In this document: in pieces, positions 1-7,501 of the stretch | Position numbering within the stretch: the first letter of the stretch is position 1 | Layout: the number at the start of each line of letters is the position of its first letter | Source: Verrucomicrobiota bacterium | GTDB lineage: Bacteria > Verrucomicrobiota > Verrucomicrobiia > Limisphaerales > UBA9464 | Assembly (NCBI GenBank): GCA_029865985.1 | Contig: JARXAF010000194.1 | Span: 1 to 32,726 of the forward strand | DNA: 32,726 bases | Reading direction: 5' to 3' | Translations under genes and position numbers: made by a program | The notes under the pieces: model-generated | The model's input: only the letters and a program-made list of their open reading frames with translations | The model's database searches: none | What the model was told of the DNA's origin: nothing

Positions 1-273
1 CTGGAGGCGTTGGCGGAGGCACGAGAATGGCAGGCAAGACAACAGTTCCGGGATGATCATGGAGCGGATTCATTTTCCCATGGATTCGCCCAGCCAACGA
101 AAAATCTTTCAGAACTTCGAAGAACGGTGGCCACAAAGTGATTCGGAACGCGGGTCGGTACCCCATGCTTGCCCCGGCCGGTTCGAACCCCGTGTTCGGG
201 TGACTCTGGCCATGGCATCTCCTGAATGGGCGGTCCCTTGACTTCGCTGCACGGCGGTCGTTCTCTCCAGATC
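1..273. other. No gene recognised at left edge
   Basis: I see no convincing coding sequence, RNA gene or repeat here. The open frames crossing this stretch on both strands have no recognisable protein motifs. It may include the promoter of the RbsD/FucU-like gene that follows, but no clear -35/-10 pair is visible. Confidence 0.4.
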
Positions 274-663
274 ATGCTCCGCAGCGGTATCCTCAATCCC
301 CACCTGCTGTCCCTCTTGGCCCGGGTGCGGCACACCAACCGCCTGGTCATCGCCGACTCCATGTTCCCGGCCTGGCCCGGCATCGAGACGGTGGACTTGG
401 CGCTGGTCTACGGCATCCCGACGGTGCCGCAAGTGGTGGCGGCCATCGTGGCAAATTGGAAGGCTGGCCCCGTCTGGATGGCCTCGGAGTTCCACGACCA
501 CAATGATGCCGCCGTGCGCACCGAGTTCCTGTCGGCCTTCGGTGACACTCCCGTGATTTGGGAGCCCCACCTCGCCCTCAAAGCCCGCGTGCCCGGTGCA
601 GTCGGCCTGATCCGCACGGGTGAACAGCGCATCTACACCAACGTAGTCCTCGAGTCCGCCTAG
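274..663 (+). CDS. RbsD/FucU-family sugar mutarotase-like protein
   Basis: A 129-residue protein of the RbsD/FucU family, small cytosolic enzymes that interconvert ring or anomeric forms of sugars such as ribose or fucose. The start MLRSGILNPHLLSLLARVRHT, then LVIADSMFPAWPG, follows the family pattern (GILNPELL..., HTD.LVIADAGLP). The C-terminal VGLIRTGEQRIYTNVVL also fits, since this family ends with an IRTGE..PYANVIL-type strand. I chose the ATG at 274 because family members begin just before this motif; the frame stays open to an ATG at 226 but the extra 16 residues look non-coding. No sugar transporter or kinase lies next to it, so the sugar is unknown. No Shine-Dalgarno is visible. Confidence 0.8.
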   Translation: MLRSGILNPHLLSLLARVRHTNRLVIADSMFPAWPGIETVDLALVYGIPTVPQVVAAIVANWKAGPVWMASEFHDHNDAAVRTEFLSAFGDTPVIWEPHLALKARVPGAVGLIRTGEQRIYTNVVLESA

Positions 664-829
664 GCCCGATTGCGGCAACAGGGCGCCTCCGTCTTGATGC
701 CACTCTGCCGGGCCTCACGAGAAACACCGCATCGGAGCCGTAACTCATGGAGCCGTAGGAAATTGGGAACCTCTGCACCAGGGCTGGAGGGGACCACAGC
801 GGGCTCACTCAGTGGCCCATCAGGTCTTG

Positions 830-1567
830 CTACTTCTGCGGGTCAAGCGGGGTGACGAACACATCCGGGAAGCCCCAATTCCAAAACGGGAAGTTGCCGA
901 TGCTATCCGCCGTGTAGGTACCGGTCATGGCTTTCGCCGGATCCTGGGTAGGACGGTCACCGGAGGACTTGAACTGGGCCACATGGCCGTCAAGAAAGCC
1001 AAAGTTGACCTTGGAGCGGGAGACGTGGCGGGGCTGCCAATCCAGGTTGTCCCAGTCCACAACCAGTTCGGCCGGACGCATCTGACTCAAGCCCACCCGG
1101 CTGCCGATGATCTGCCCGAGCTCATTGGTCTGATAGAAGCGGGAACTGTCATTGAACTTGTAGTCTGTCACCCAAGAGCTGCCATCGGCGTTGGTGATGG
1201 TACAAGCCCGTTTGAGCGGCATCACCGGCTCGTAAGTCCATTCCGAGAGACTGTAAGGCCCCTTTGGAGACATTCCCTTCGCGGCCGGACACTTGAAGAC
1301 TCCTCGGCTGCGCCCCACATAGTTGCTAAGGGCGGTCCATTGCCGGTATTGAGTCGCGAACGTGAACCAAGGATAGCTGTCTTGGTTGTCCCCCGCATAC
1401 AAGGTCAGCGCCAACCCCATCTGCCGCTCATTGGAGGCGCATTGGACAGTGTAAGCCCGATCCATCGCCTTGCTCACGGCCGGAATCATCAACGCTGCCA
1501 ATACCCCAATGACCGCGACTACGACCAGGAGTTCAATCAGGGTGAATGCTGATCGCGTTCGATTCAT
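830..1567 (-). CDS. Type II secretion pseudopilin-like protein (prepilin N-terminal cleavage/methylation domain, C-terminal FLDGHV motif)
   Basis: A 245-residue protein with a prepilin leader. A short basic N-terminus (MNRTRSA) is followed by FTLIELLVVVAVIGVLAALMIP, the signature cut and methylated by prepilin peptidase before Phe, with Glu at position 5 of the mature helix. The C-terminal region holds VNFGFLDGHVAQF, the DGHV motif of the H-X9-DG/DUF1559-like pseudopilins that are present in many copies in Planctomycetes and Verrucomicrobia. The protein is expected at the cell envelope; individual functions in this family are unknown. The start at 1567 is supported by one of the few clear Shine-Dalgarno sequences in the window (AGAGGA at 1576-1581, 8 nt upstream). 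An in-frame ATG at 1591 is less likely. It is monocistronic. Confidence 0.88.
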   Translation of the reverse strand: MNRTRSAFTLIELLVVVAVIGVLAALMIPAVSKAMDRAYTVQCASNERQMGLALTLYAGDNQDSYPWFTFATQYRQWTALSNYVGRSRGVFKCPAAKGMSPKGPYSLSEWTYEPVMPLKRACTITNADGSSWVTDYKFNDSSRFYQTNELGQIIGSRVGLSQMRPAELVVDWDNLDWQPRHVSRSKVNFGFLDGHVAQFKSSGDRPTQDPAKAMTGTYTADSIGNFPFWNWGFPDVFVTPLDPQK

Positions 1568-1575
1568 CAACCGTT

Positions 1576-1581
1576 TCCTCT
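1576..1581 (-). promoter_or_regulatory. Shine-Dalgarno of the pseudopilin gene
   Basis: AGAGGA on the minus strand, 8 nt before the ATG at 1567. It decides between the ATGs at 1567 and 1591, and stands out because most starts in this window have no such sequence. Confidence 0.6.
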
Positions 1582-1824
1582 CTTGAACCATTCAAATCAT
1601 GTCCGGTAATCCGTGACTCCGGCTCTTTCGCAACGGAATCCCTACGATTCGTTGTCATGATTTGATATTGGGTATGCGTTGTAGTCGCTAAACCATATCA
1701 AAAAAGCAAACAATAGATGCGTGGAGTGCCCGGATACCGAAATGCCTCCAACTGAATGGATTCGGACCGGCGGACGGGCCATTGCCACTGATCCAACCTT
1801 CCGAATGCGTGGTTCCGACGGGGC

Positions 1825-2955
1825 CTAGGCCGCTTTCACACCCATTTCGCGCAAGGTCTCAGCGATGGCGTTCACCACGGCGCGCATGTCCTTCTCGAAG
1901 AGGCGGCCGATGTTGCCGATGCGGAAGGTGTCGGCTTGGCTGATCTTGCCCGGATACAGCAGGAAGCCCTTTTCGGCCACGAGCCGGTAGAACTCGGTCC
2001 AGACGAAGGCCGAATCCTTCGGGTACACGAAACTCGTGATGATGTGGCTTTGCACAGCCGCCGGAAGGTACGACTTCAGGCCAATGCCTTGCATGGCCGC
2101 GATGAGGGCGGCGTTGTTGGCCTGATATCGCGCGGCACGGGCGGCGATGCCGCCTTCGAGTTCCAGTTCCTTCAGCGCCTGCGCGAAGGCCAGAATACTG
2201 TGGGTGGGCGGCGTGTAGCGGAATTGGCCGTTCTTCTCGAAGCCCTTCAACTGGTCGAGCAGGTTCAGGCTCAGGCTGCGCGCCCAACCCTCGGTGGCCA
2301 AGAGCACCGCACGGCGGCAGAGCACGAAGCTGAAGCCCGGCACGCTCTCCACACACTTGTTGGCCGACGAAATAATGAAGTCGATGCCCGAGGCCTCCAG
2401 GTCGATGGGGTAACCGCCGAAGCTGCTCATGGCATCGACGATGTACACCTTGCCATGGCGCTTGGCCACCGGACCCAACGCCTCGATGGGGTTGAGAACG
2501 CCTGTGGTCGTCTCGCAGTGGACCGCCGCCACATGGGTGATGGCCGGATCAGAGGCCAGGAGGGCGTCGAGGGCCTCCGGAGTCGGCGGGGTGTCTTCGG
2601 CCGTGCGGAGCACCGTGTGGGCGATCCGGGCGTGCTGGAGCATGAGAATCATGCGCTCGCCGTAGGCGCCGTTGGACAGCACGGCCACCTTGCCCTGGGG
2701 CGGAATGGCGCTCTGGAACACCGCCTCAACACCGAAGGTGCCGCTGCCCTGCATCAGAATGGCTTCCCAGCCGGTCTCTCGGGAAACACCGCCGAGTCCA
2801 AGAATGGCCTGACGCACCTCGGCCACCAGCGTGTTGAACTCCCAGTGCCAGGAACCGGCGTCATGAAGCATGGCCTGCTTGACCGCGAGCGAGGTGGTCA
2901 GCGGTCCGGGGGTGAACAGCAGGGCGTCTTGGGAAGTGGGCAATTTCGGCGTCAT
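1825..2955 (-). CDS. phnW: 2-aminoethylphosphonate--pyruvate transaminase
   Basis: A 376-residue class V, PLP-dependent aminotransferase. PhnW transfers the amino group of 2-aminoethylphosphonate to pyruvate, giving phosphonoacetaldehyde and alanine in the cytoplasm. Family signatures seen: LLFTPGPLTTS (residues 13-22), QGSGTFGVEA (69-78), VHCETTTGVLNPIEA (145-159), VDAMSSFGGYPID (173-185, with the PLP-contacting Asp174) and SSANKCVESVPGF (196-208) with the Schiff-base Lys200. Length matches the family (about 370). The start at 2955 is used because homology begins there; the frame extends to 3132 but that part is not protein-like. No phosphonoacetaldehyde hydrolase (phnX) or dehydrogenase is in the window, so the rest of the phosphonate route must lie elsewhere. 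A related class V transaminase of different specificity is possible but less likely. Confidence 0.87.
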   Translation of the reverse strand: MTPKLPTSQDALLFTPGPLTTSLAVKQAMLHDAGSWHWEFNTLVAEVRQAILGLGGVSRETGWEAILMQGSGTFGVEAVFQSAIPPQGKVAVLSNGAYGERMILMLQHARIAHTVLRTAEDTPPTPEALDALLASDPAITHVAAVHCETTTGVLNPIEALGPVAKRHGKVYIVDAMSSFGGYPIDLEASGIDFIISSANKCVESVPGFSFVLCRRAVLLATEGWARSLSLNLLDQLKGFEKNGQFRYTPPTHSILAFAQALKELELEGGIAARAARYQANNAALIAAMQGIGLKSYLPAAVQSHIITSFVYPKDSAFVWTEFYRLVAEKGFLLYPGKISQADTFRIGNIGRLFEKDMRAVVNAIAETLREMGVKAA

Positions 2956-3228
2956 GGTGGTCTCGAATGGTGCCCCGGGGAATTTCCCGCGGCGGGCGAA
3001 ACCTTCCACCAAAAGGGGGGCATCAATCAATTCCCACGCGATCCGGCCTCGCGCTGAACGACGCTCACCGATTCGGCGACGGGGCCCAAGAATTGCGAGG
3101 GGCCTCGATACCGCCGCCTGACCAGTGCTCAATGTGAGTCCTCGATTGAAAGCCGACGGCGAGGTTCCTAGCCTCTGTCCACGGAGATTCCCAGAGCCAG
3201 ATACGATCCCTCGATCCCCACCTCACCC

Positions 3229-4413
3229 ATGAACCCCGCCCAACCCCGTCGCGCCTTCCTCGCCACCGTCGCCGCCGCTGCCGCCGCCACAGCGGCACTG
3301 CCGTGGACCGGTTGCAAACCCTCCGAGAGCGGCGCCGCCGGAGCGGCAGGAGCCGACACCATCAAGGTGGGTGAATTCTGCTCGCTCACGGGCACGGAGG
3401 CCACCTTTGGAGTGTCGTCGCACGAAGGCACCGCTCTGGCCATTGAGGAGATCAACAAAGCTGGCGGCGTGCTCGGCAAGCAATTGCAATTGCTGCACGA
3501 AGACAACCGATCCACGGCCGGCGAGTCGGTGACCATCGTCAAGAAATTCATCAGTCGCGACAAGGTGGTGGCGGTGCTGGGCGAGGTGGCTTCGGGCCGA
3601 TCGCTCGAGGCCGGGCCTGTCTGCCAGGCGGCCGGCATTCCCATGATCTCGCCGTCGTCCACCAATCCCAAAGTCACCGAGGTCGGAGACTGCGTCTTCC
3701 GGGTGTGCTTCACCGATCCGTTCCAGGGCCGCCTCATCGCGGAGTTCGCGCGCAAGTCGCTCAAGCTCTCGCGGGTGGCGGTGTTCTCGGACGTGTCTTC
3801 GGCTTACGGCGACGGATTGCGCCAATACTTCAGCGACGCCTTCACGGCAGCCGGCGGCCAAATCGTGGTGCAGCAGAAGTACTCCTCGAAGGACAAGGAT
3901 TTCAAAGCCCAGCTCACGGCCATCAAAGCGGCCAATCCGGAGGGCATTTGTGTTCCGGGCTACTACAACGAGGTCGGGCTCATCGTGAAGCAGGCACGCG
4001 AGTTGGGCATCACCGTGCCGATGTTCGGCGGTGACGGATGGGAAGCCCCGGAGCTCATCCAAATCGCCGGCGGCGAGGCGCTCAAGAACACCTACTACTC
4101 CACCCACTTCTCACCCATCCAGGACACCCCGGAAGCCAAGCTGTTCGTGGCCGCTTACAAGGCGCGCTATCAAGGCAAGACACCCGACGCGATGGCGGCC
4201 CTCGGATACGATTCGGCCAAGGTGCTGGCCGACGCGATCCGCCGGGCCGGCTCGGCCGAACCGGCCAAGATCAAGGCGGCCTTGGTCACCACCGACTTGG
4301 TCGCTGCCAGCGGCCGCACCCGCATGGATGCCCAGCGCAACGCGCCGAAGGCAGCGGTGATCATCACGGTCGAGGACGGGAAGTTCAAATTCCTGCAGAC
4401 CGTTGAACCTTGA
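3229..4413 (+). CDS. ABC transporter substrate-binding lipoprotein, branched-chain amino acid type (LivJ/K-like)
   Basis: A 394-residue type I periplasmic binding protein (Peripla_BP_6). The N-terminus has a twin-arginine-like PRRAFLATVA followed by an alanine-rich hydrophobic stretch and LPWTGC, a plausible lipobox with Cys at about residue 29. The mature protein opens with the family strand IKVGEFCSLTGTEATFG and contains AIEEINKAGGVLGKQLQLL and MISPSSTNPKVTE, as in LivK-type receptors. C-terminal features such as YDSAKVLADAIRRAG are also typical. It would deliver an amino acid, amide or similar small ligand to an ABC permease, but no LivHMGF genes are nearby. It is divergent from phnW with 273 bp between them and convergent with the response-regulator gene. 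The ligand is unknown. Confidence 0.88.
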   Translation: MNPAQPRRAFLATVAAAAAATAALPWTGCKPSESGAAGAAGADTIKVGEFCSLTGTEATFGVSSHEGTALAIEEINKAGGVLGKQLQLLHEDNRSTAGESVTIVKKFISRDKVVAVLGEVASGRSLEAGPVCQAAGIPMISPSSTNPKVTEVGDCVFRVCFTDPFQGRLIAEFARKSLKLSRVAVFSDVSSAYGDGLRQYFSDAFTAAGGQIVVQQKYSSKDKDFKAQLTAIKAANPEGICVPGYYNEVGLIVKQARELGITVPMFGGDGWEAPELIQIAGGEALKNTYYSTHFSPIQDTPEAKLFVAAYKARYQGKTPDAMAALGYDSAKVLADAIRRAGSAEPAKIKAALVTTDLVAASGRTRMDAQRNAPKAAVIITVEDGKFKFLQTVEP

Positions 4414-4444
4414 TCGCCGGTTCGAGACTTCCCCGGGTGGAGAT

Positions 4445-4469
4445 CCAAGGTGTCACTGCACCACCTTGG
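4445..4469. repeat. Inverted repeat between convergent genes
   Basis: CCAAGGTG at 4445-4452 and CACCTTGG at 4462-4469 form a perfect 8-bp stem with a 9-nt loop, overlapping the stop codon of the response regulator at the convergent junction. There is no T-run on either side, so it may be a weak bidirectional terminator or chance. Confidence 0.35.
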
Positions 4470-5895
4470 GTCCCAGCCGATAGCGAAGGTAGTCGCGGGA
4501 CACGCCTAGTCGCCGGGCAGCAGCCGAAACGTTGCCGCCGGACTGTTCCAAGGCCGCTCGGATGATGTGCAAAATGGCTTCCTCCAGGTCGAAGCCCTGC
4601 TCCGGGAATTGAAAGTCGGGGTTCCACCAGGAATCCACGCCCGCGTGAGCCCCGCCAAAACCGGGGGCCGTCGCCGTCGCTATCGCTGGATCCCCCGCAG
4701 ACCCTCCGCCAGCCCCCAGGAGCGAATCGAAGTTCAGCGCCTCGCCATCTTCGAACACCAAGGCTCGCTCCAATTCGTGGGCCAGTTCACGGACATTGCC
4801 CGGCCAGCCATAGCCCAGGAGACGCCGGCGTCCCGTCTCGGAAATGGACCGGACCGGCAGACGATGGCGCAACGCGATGCCCTCCATGAGGGAGGCCGCC
4901 AACGGGAAGAGATCGGCTCCCCGATCTCGCAACGGCGAAATCGACAGACGGAAGAGATCCAGTCGATGGAGAAGGTCGGAACGGAAGCTTCTCTGGGCGA
5001 CGAGTTGGCGAAGGCCTTGATTGGTGGCCGCTATGACACGGACATCCACGGCGATATTCTTCGAACCGCCCACCCGACGAATGCGGTGGTCTTCCAAAAC
5101 CGTCAACAACTTGGCCTGGATGGGGAGCGAGAGGCTGCTGAGCTCATCGAGAAACAGCGTGCCGCCATGGGCTGCCTCGAAAAGTCCGATGCGAGTGCTG
5201 CGGGCATCGGTGAAGGCCCCCTTCTCGTGGCCGAAGAGTTCCGACTCGGCCAAGTGCTCCGGGATTGCCGAGCAATTGATCTCCACCCACGGCCCCTCAG
5301 CCCGAGGACCTTCGCGGTGGATCCGCCGGGCCAGTGAGGTCTTGCCCGTGCCCGTCTCACCCTCGATGAGCACCGGCGGCAACTGAGTCTCCATCCGGCG
5401 ATCGGCGGCGAGGATGCGTTCAATTTGTGTCTTGAGGCCCGAGAGCGCGGCCCCGAAAAAAAAGCCCGAGCTGTCGGTGCGTTGCTGCTCGGCCACGCGT
5501 CGGCCTGCCTGAGTGGATCGGGCTCGGCGGAGGGTCAGCGCCAAAGCCTCAGGCTCGAACGGCTTGGTGAGATAATCGAGGGCGCCCAACCGGATGGCCT
5601 CGACGGCCCCGGAAATCCCGCCCTCGGCGGTCATGATGACCACGCCCGTGTGAGCCGGAACGGACTTGTCGCGAAGGAGGTCCGGCCCCAGACCGTCGGG
5701 CAAGTTCACATCCATCAGGGCGAAGTCGAAATTCGACGAGCCCAGCGCTTTGCGAGCGCCGGCCACCGAGTCGACCGCGGTCACTTCGGCGCCCCACCGT
5801 TCCAAGCTGGCCACCAGATGGCGTCGCCAAAGTGGCTCATCCTCGAGCACCAGCACTGAAAGACCCGTGAGCACCTCGGAAGTCATGGTGCTCAT
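4453..5895 (-). CDS. NtrC-family sigma-54-dependent response regulator
   Basis: A 480-residue bacterial enhancer-binding protein. It has a receiver domain at residues 11-125 with acidic pocket LEDE, phospho-acceptor Asp62 (LMDVNLPDG) and Lys111 (YLTKPF). The AAA+ domain at about 145-385 has Walker A GETGTGKT (179-186), the sigma-54 contact loop as GAFTDA (226-231) instead of GAFTGA, Walker B GTLFLDE (245-251) and GYGWPGNVREL (361-371). A Gly/Ala-rich linker leads to a C-terminal Fis-type helix-turn-helix at about 454-474 (GGNVSAAARRLGVSRDYLRYRL). It would activate RpoN promoters after phosphorylation. No histidine kinase is in the window. The gene lies 68 bp downstream of the DUF2165-like gene, with a hairpin between. 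Two ATGs are possible (5895, 5886) and a TTG at 5898. A sigma-54-like site lies upstream of the TonB receptor gene at 12582-12596. Confidence 0.92.
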   Translation of the reverse strand: MSTMTSEVLTGLSVLVLEDEPLWRRHLVASLERWGAEVTAVDSVAGARKALGSSNFDFALMDVNLPDGLGPDLLRDKSVPAHTGVVIMTAEGGISGAVEAIRLGALDYLTKPFEPEALALTLRRARSTQAGRRVAEQQRTDSSGFFFGAALSGLKTQIERILAADRRMETQLPPVLIEGETGTGKTSLARRIHREGPRAEGPWVEINCSAIPEHLAESELFGHEKGAFTDARSTRIGLFEAAHGGTLFLDELSSLSLPIQAKLLTVLEDHRIRRVGGSKNIAVDVRVIAATNQGLRQLVAQRSFRSDLLHRLDLFRLSISPLRDRGADLFPLAASLMEGIALRHRLPVRSISETGRRRLLGYGWPGNVRELAHELERALVFEDGEALNFDSLLGAGGGSAGDPAIATATAPGFGGAHAGVDSWWNPDFQFPEQGFDLEEAILHIIRAALEQSGGNVSAAARRLGVSRDYLRYRLGPKVVQ

Positions 5896-5929
5896 CAAAG
5901 CCCCAAGCCGCCACCAAGCCCAAGCTTGA

Positions 5930-5954
5930 AGCGACCCGTTTTTTCAGGGTCGCT
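5930..5954 (-). terminator. Hairpin after the DUF2165-like gene (possible terminator)
   Basis: AGCGACCC (5930-5937) and GGGTCGCT (5947-5954) form a perfect 8-bp stem with a 9-nt loop, 9 nt after the TAA of the membrane-protein gene and ahead of the response-regulator gene. There is no T-run after the stem on the minus strand, so termination would be partial at best. It may stabilise the upstream mRNA or reduce read-through into the regulator. Confidence 0.4.
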
Positions 5955-5963
5955 CCAAAAACT

Positions 5964-6488
5964 TTATTCGGCCGAACCGTCGCGACCCGAAGACGGAACC
6001 GGATCGGTGTCCGGGGTCTTCAGGATGAGCAGCACCAGGCCAACGCACGTGAACATGCGCGTGGCGGCTGTCTGGCCGTTCCACACCTGGGATTGCCACA
6101 TCAAGAACCATTCGGCACCCACCATGAGAAAGGCCGTGAACCACAACACCAGATTGGCCGTGAGGGCGCCCACGGCCAGCGACTTGGCCGCATTGAAAGC
6201 GGCAGCAGATTGTCCACGCGCCCGCCACAAGACCAGCGCACCGGCCGCAATGCCCAAGCCCGAGAGCGCCTCCCAGGCGATGATCGTCCAGTAGAAGGCG
6301 TGGTGCAGGGCGGGCGTGCTGATGGCCCGCCACTTCAACTGGTTGCCCGGAAAGGTGGTATCCATCGAGAGCACATGCTGCACGAAGTCGAAATTGGATC
6401 CGTAGTCGGTGATGTTGTTGAAGGCGATCAGCGCCATGAACAGGGCGACCGCGGCCAGCAAGGTGATCTTGGAGAAACGTTCAATCAT
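5964..6488 (-). CDS. DUF2165-like small integral membrane protein
   Basis: A 174-residue protein with four hydrophobic segments, roughly residues 7-23, 62-86, 98-121 and 137-153. The sequence (IERFSKITLLAAVALFMAL, NNITDYGSNFDFVQHVLSMD, TFPGNQLKWRAI, LHHAFYWTIIAWEA) matches what I know of the DUF2165 family of predicted inner-membrane proteins, whose function is unknown. Its ATG overlaps the stop of the preceding binding-protein gene by four bases (ATGA at 6485-6488), so the two are probably translationally coupled. That points to a role with the transport system, but it does not resemble an ABC permease. The frame is open further upstream (to 6608) only as a shadow of the neighbour. Confidence 0.8.
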   Translation of the reverse strand: MIERFSKITLLAAVALFMALIAFNNITDYGSNFDFVQHVLSMDTTFPGNQLKWRAISTPALHHAFYWTIIAWEALSGLGIAAGALVLWRARGQSAAAFNAAKSLAVGALTANLVLWFTAFLMVGAEWFLMWQSQVWNGQTAATRMFTCVGLVLLILKTPDTDPVPSSGRDGSAE

Positions 6489-7501
6489 GGTCGGGTGGCT
6501 GTGGGGGTGTTGGTGGCGTTGCAGAACTCGCCGGTCCAGGCCGTCGCCGGATCGAATTTTCCGCGCAGGACGCCGAGTTTCTGGAGTGTCTCGAACTGAA
6601 ATTTCCACCGAGCCTCCGACAGGCGGCCAGCCGCCTCGCCCTTGGCTGGATCGCCGTTCAGGAAAGACCCCTGCTTCAACGCCTGATGGCTGAAGTTCAT
6701 CTTGGCCGGAGTGAGCTCGGGATTACGCCTGCGGATCTCGGCGTGCACCTCGGTGGGATCCTCCATGTAGCCTTTCCAGCCGCGCACACTCGCTGTTACG
6801 AAAGCCCGGACCCGATCGGGATGTTCGGTCGCGAATTCACGCCGCGTGAAGAAAACCCGGTACGGATCGAAACCGCTGCCACTGATGAGCAGCACGCGGG
6901 CCTTCACACCCGCCTCGGCCGCAAAGAAGGGTTCACTGGTGACGAAGCACATCTGGATGTAATCCGGATCCCGCAGGAAGGATCCGATGCTGAAATTGTG
7001 GGCGCGCTCACGGGTGGTCTTCAGGCCATAGCGCTGGATCAAATACGGAAACCATGCGGTGCCGGGGGTCACGGCCACGGTGCGCCCTTCCAGATCGGCG
7101 AAAGTCTTCACCGGCGAGGATTCGTGCACCATGATCGCCTGTGGATCGTGCTGCAGCGTGGCCGCAACGGCGATGATTGGGATGCCCCGATCATTGGCCA
7201 GGAGCACATCATCAGTGCTGCCCATGCCGAACTCGGCCGCCTTGGTGGCGATGCGTTGGATCGGAAACGCATTGGGTCCTCCGGGCAAAATCTCCACATC
7301 GAGCCCAGCCTCTCGATAGTAGCCCTTGATCAGCGCGAAGTAGAAGCCTCCGTGTTCGGGTTGGGGATACCAGTCGGTGATGAGTCGCACGGGTGCGCGA
7401 TCGGCCGCCATGGAAACCAGAGCGACCCACAAGAGACTCCAACGAGCGACGATGGCGATCGGGCCAGGCATGGATTTCATTCGGAAATTTTGGGAAGTCA
7501 T
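6485..7501 (-). CDS. NMT1/THI5-like ABC transporter substrate-binding protein (copy 1)
   Basis: A 338-residue secreted binding protein. A signal peptide covers roughly residues 1-32 (hydrophobic ARWSLLWVALVSMAADRAP, no lipobox Cys). The mature part begins VRLITDWYPQPEHGGFYFA, then GYYREAGLDVEILPGGPN, the opening of the NMT1/THI5/SsuA family that binds hydroxymethylpyrimidine, formylaminopyrimidine, riboflavin or sulfonates. HDPQAIMV..SSPVKTFADLEGRTV and SGFDPYRVF are shared almost word for word with the lipoprotein at 8893-10002, so the two are paralogues. Its ATG overlaps the amidohydrolase stop (ATGA 7498-7501) and its stop overlaps the DUF2165-like start. No permease or ATPase is encoded on this strand; the ABC core at 17654-19242 is the likely partner. 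Confidence 0.87.
   Translation of the reverse strand: MTSQNFRMKSMPGPIAIVARWSLLWVALVSMAADRAPVRLITDWYPQPEHGGFYFALIKGYYREAGLDVEILPGGPNAFPIQRIATKAAEFGMGSTDDVLLANDRGIPIIAVAATLQHDPQAIMVHESSPVKTFADLEGRTVAVTPGTAWFPYLIQRYGLKTTRERAHNFSIGSFLRDPDYIQMCFVTSEPFFAAEAGVKARVLLISGSGFDPYRVFFTRREFATEHPDRVRAFVTASVRGWKGYMEDPTEVHAEIRRRNPELTPAKMNFSHQALKQGSFLNGDPAKGEAAGRLSEARWKFQFETLQKLGVLRGKFDPATAWTGEFCNATNTPTATRP

Noticed and set aside
1936-3057. Long plus-strand open frame opposite phnW
   Set aside because: It is antisense to a gene with clear family motifs; GC-rich codon use keeps the opposite strand open, and its sequence shows no domain.
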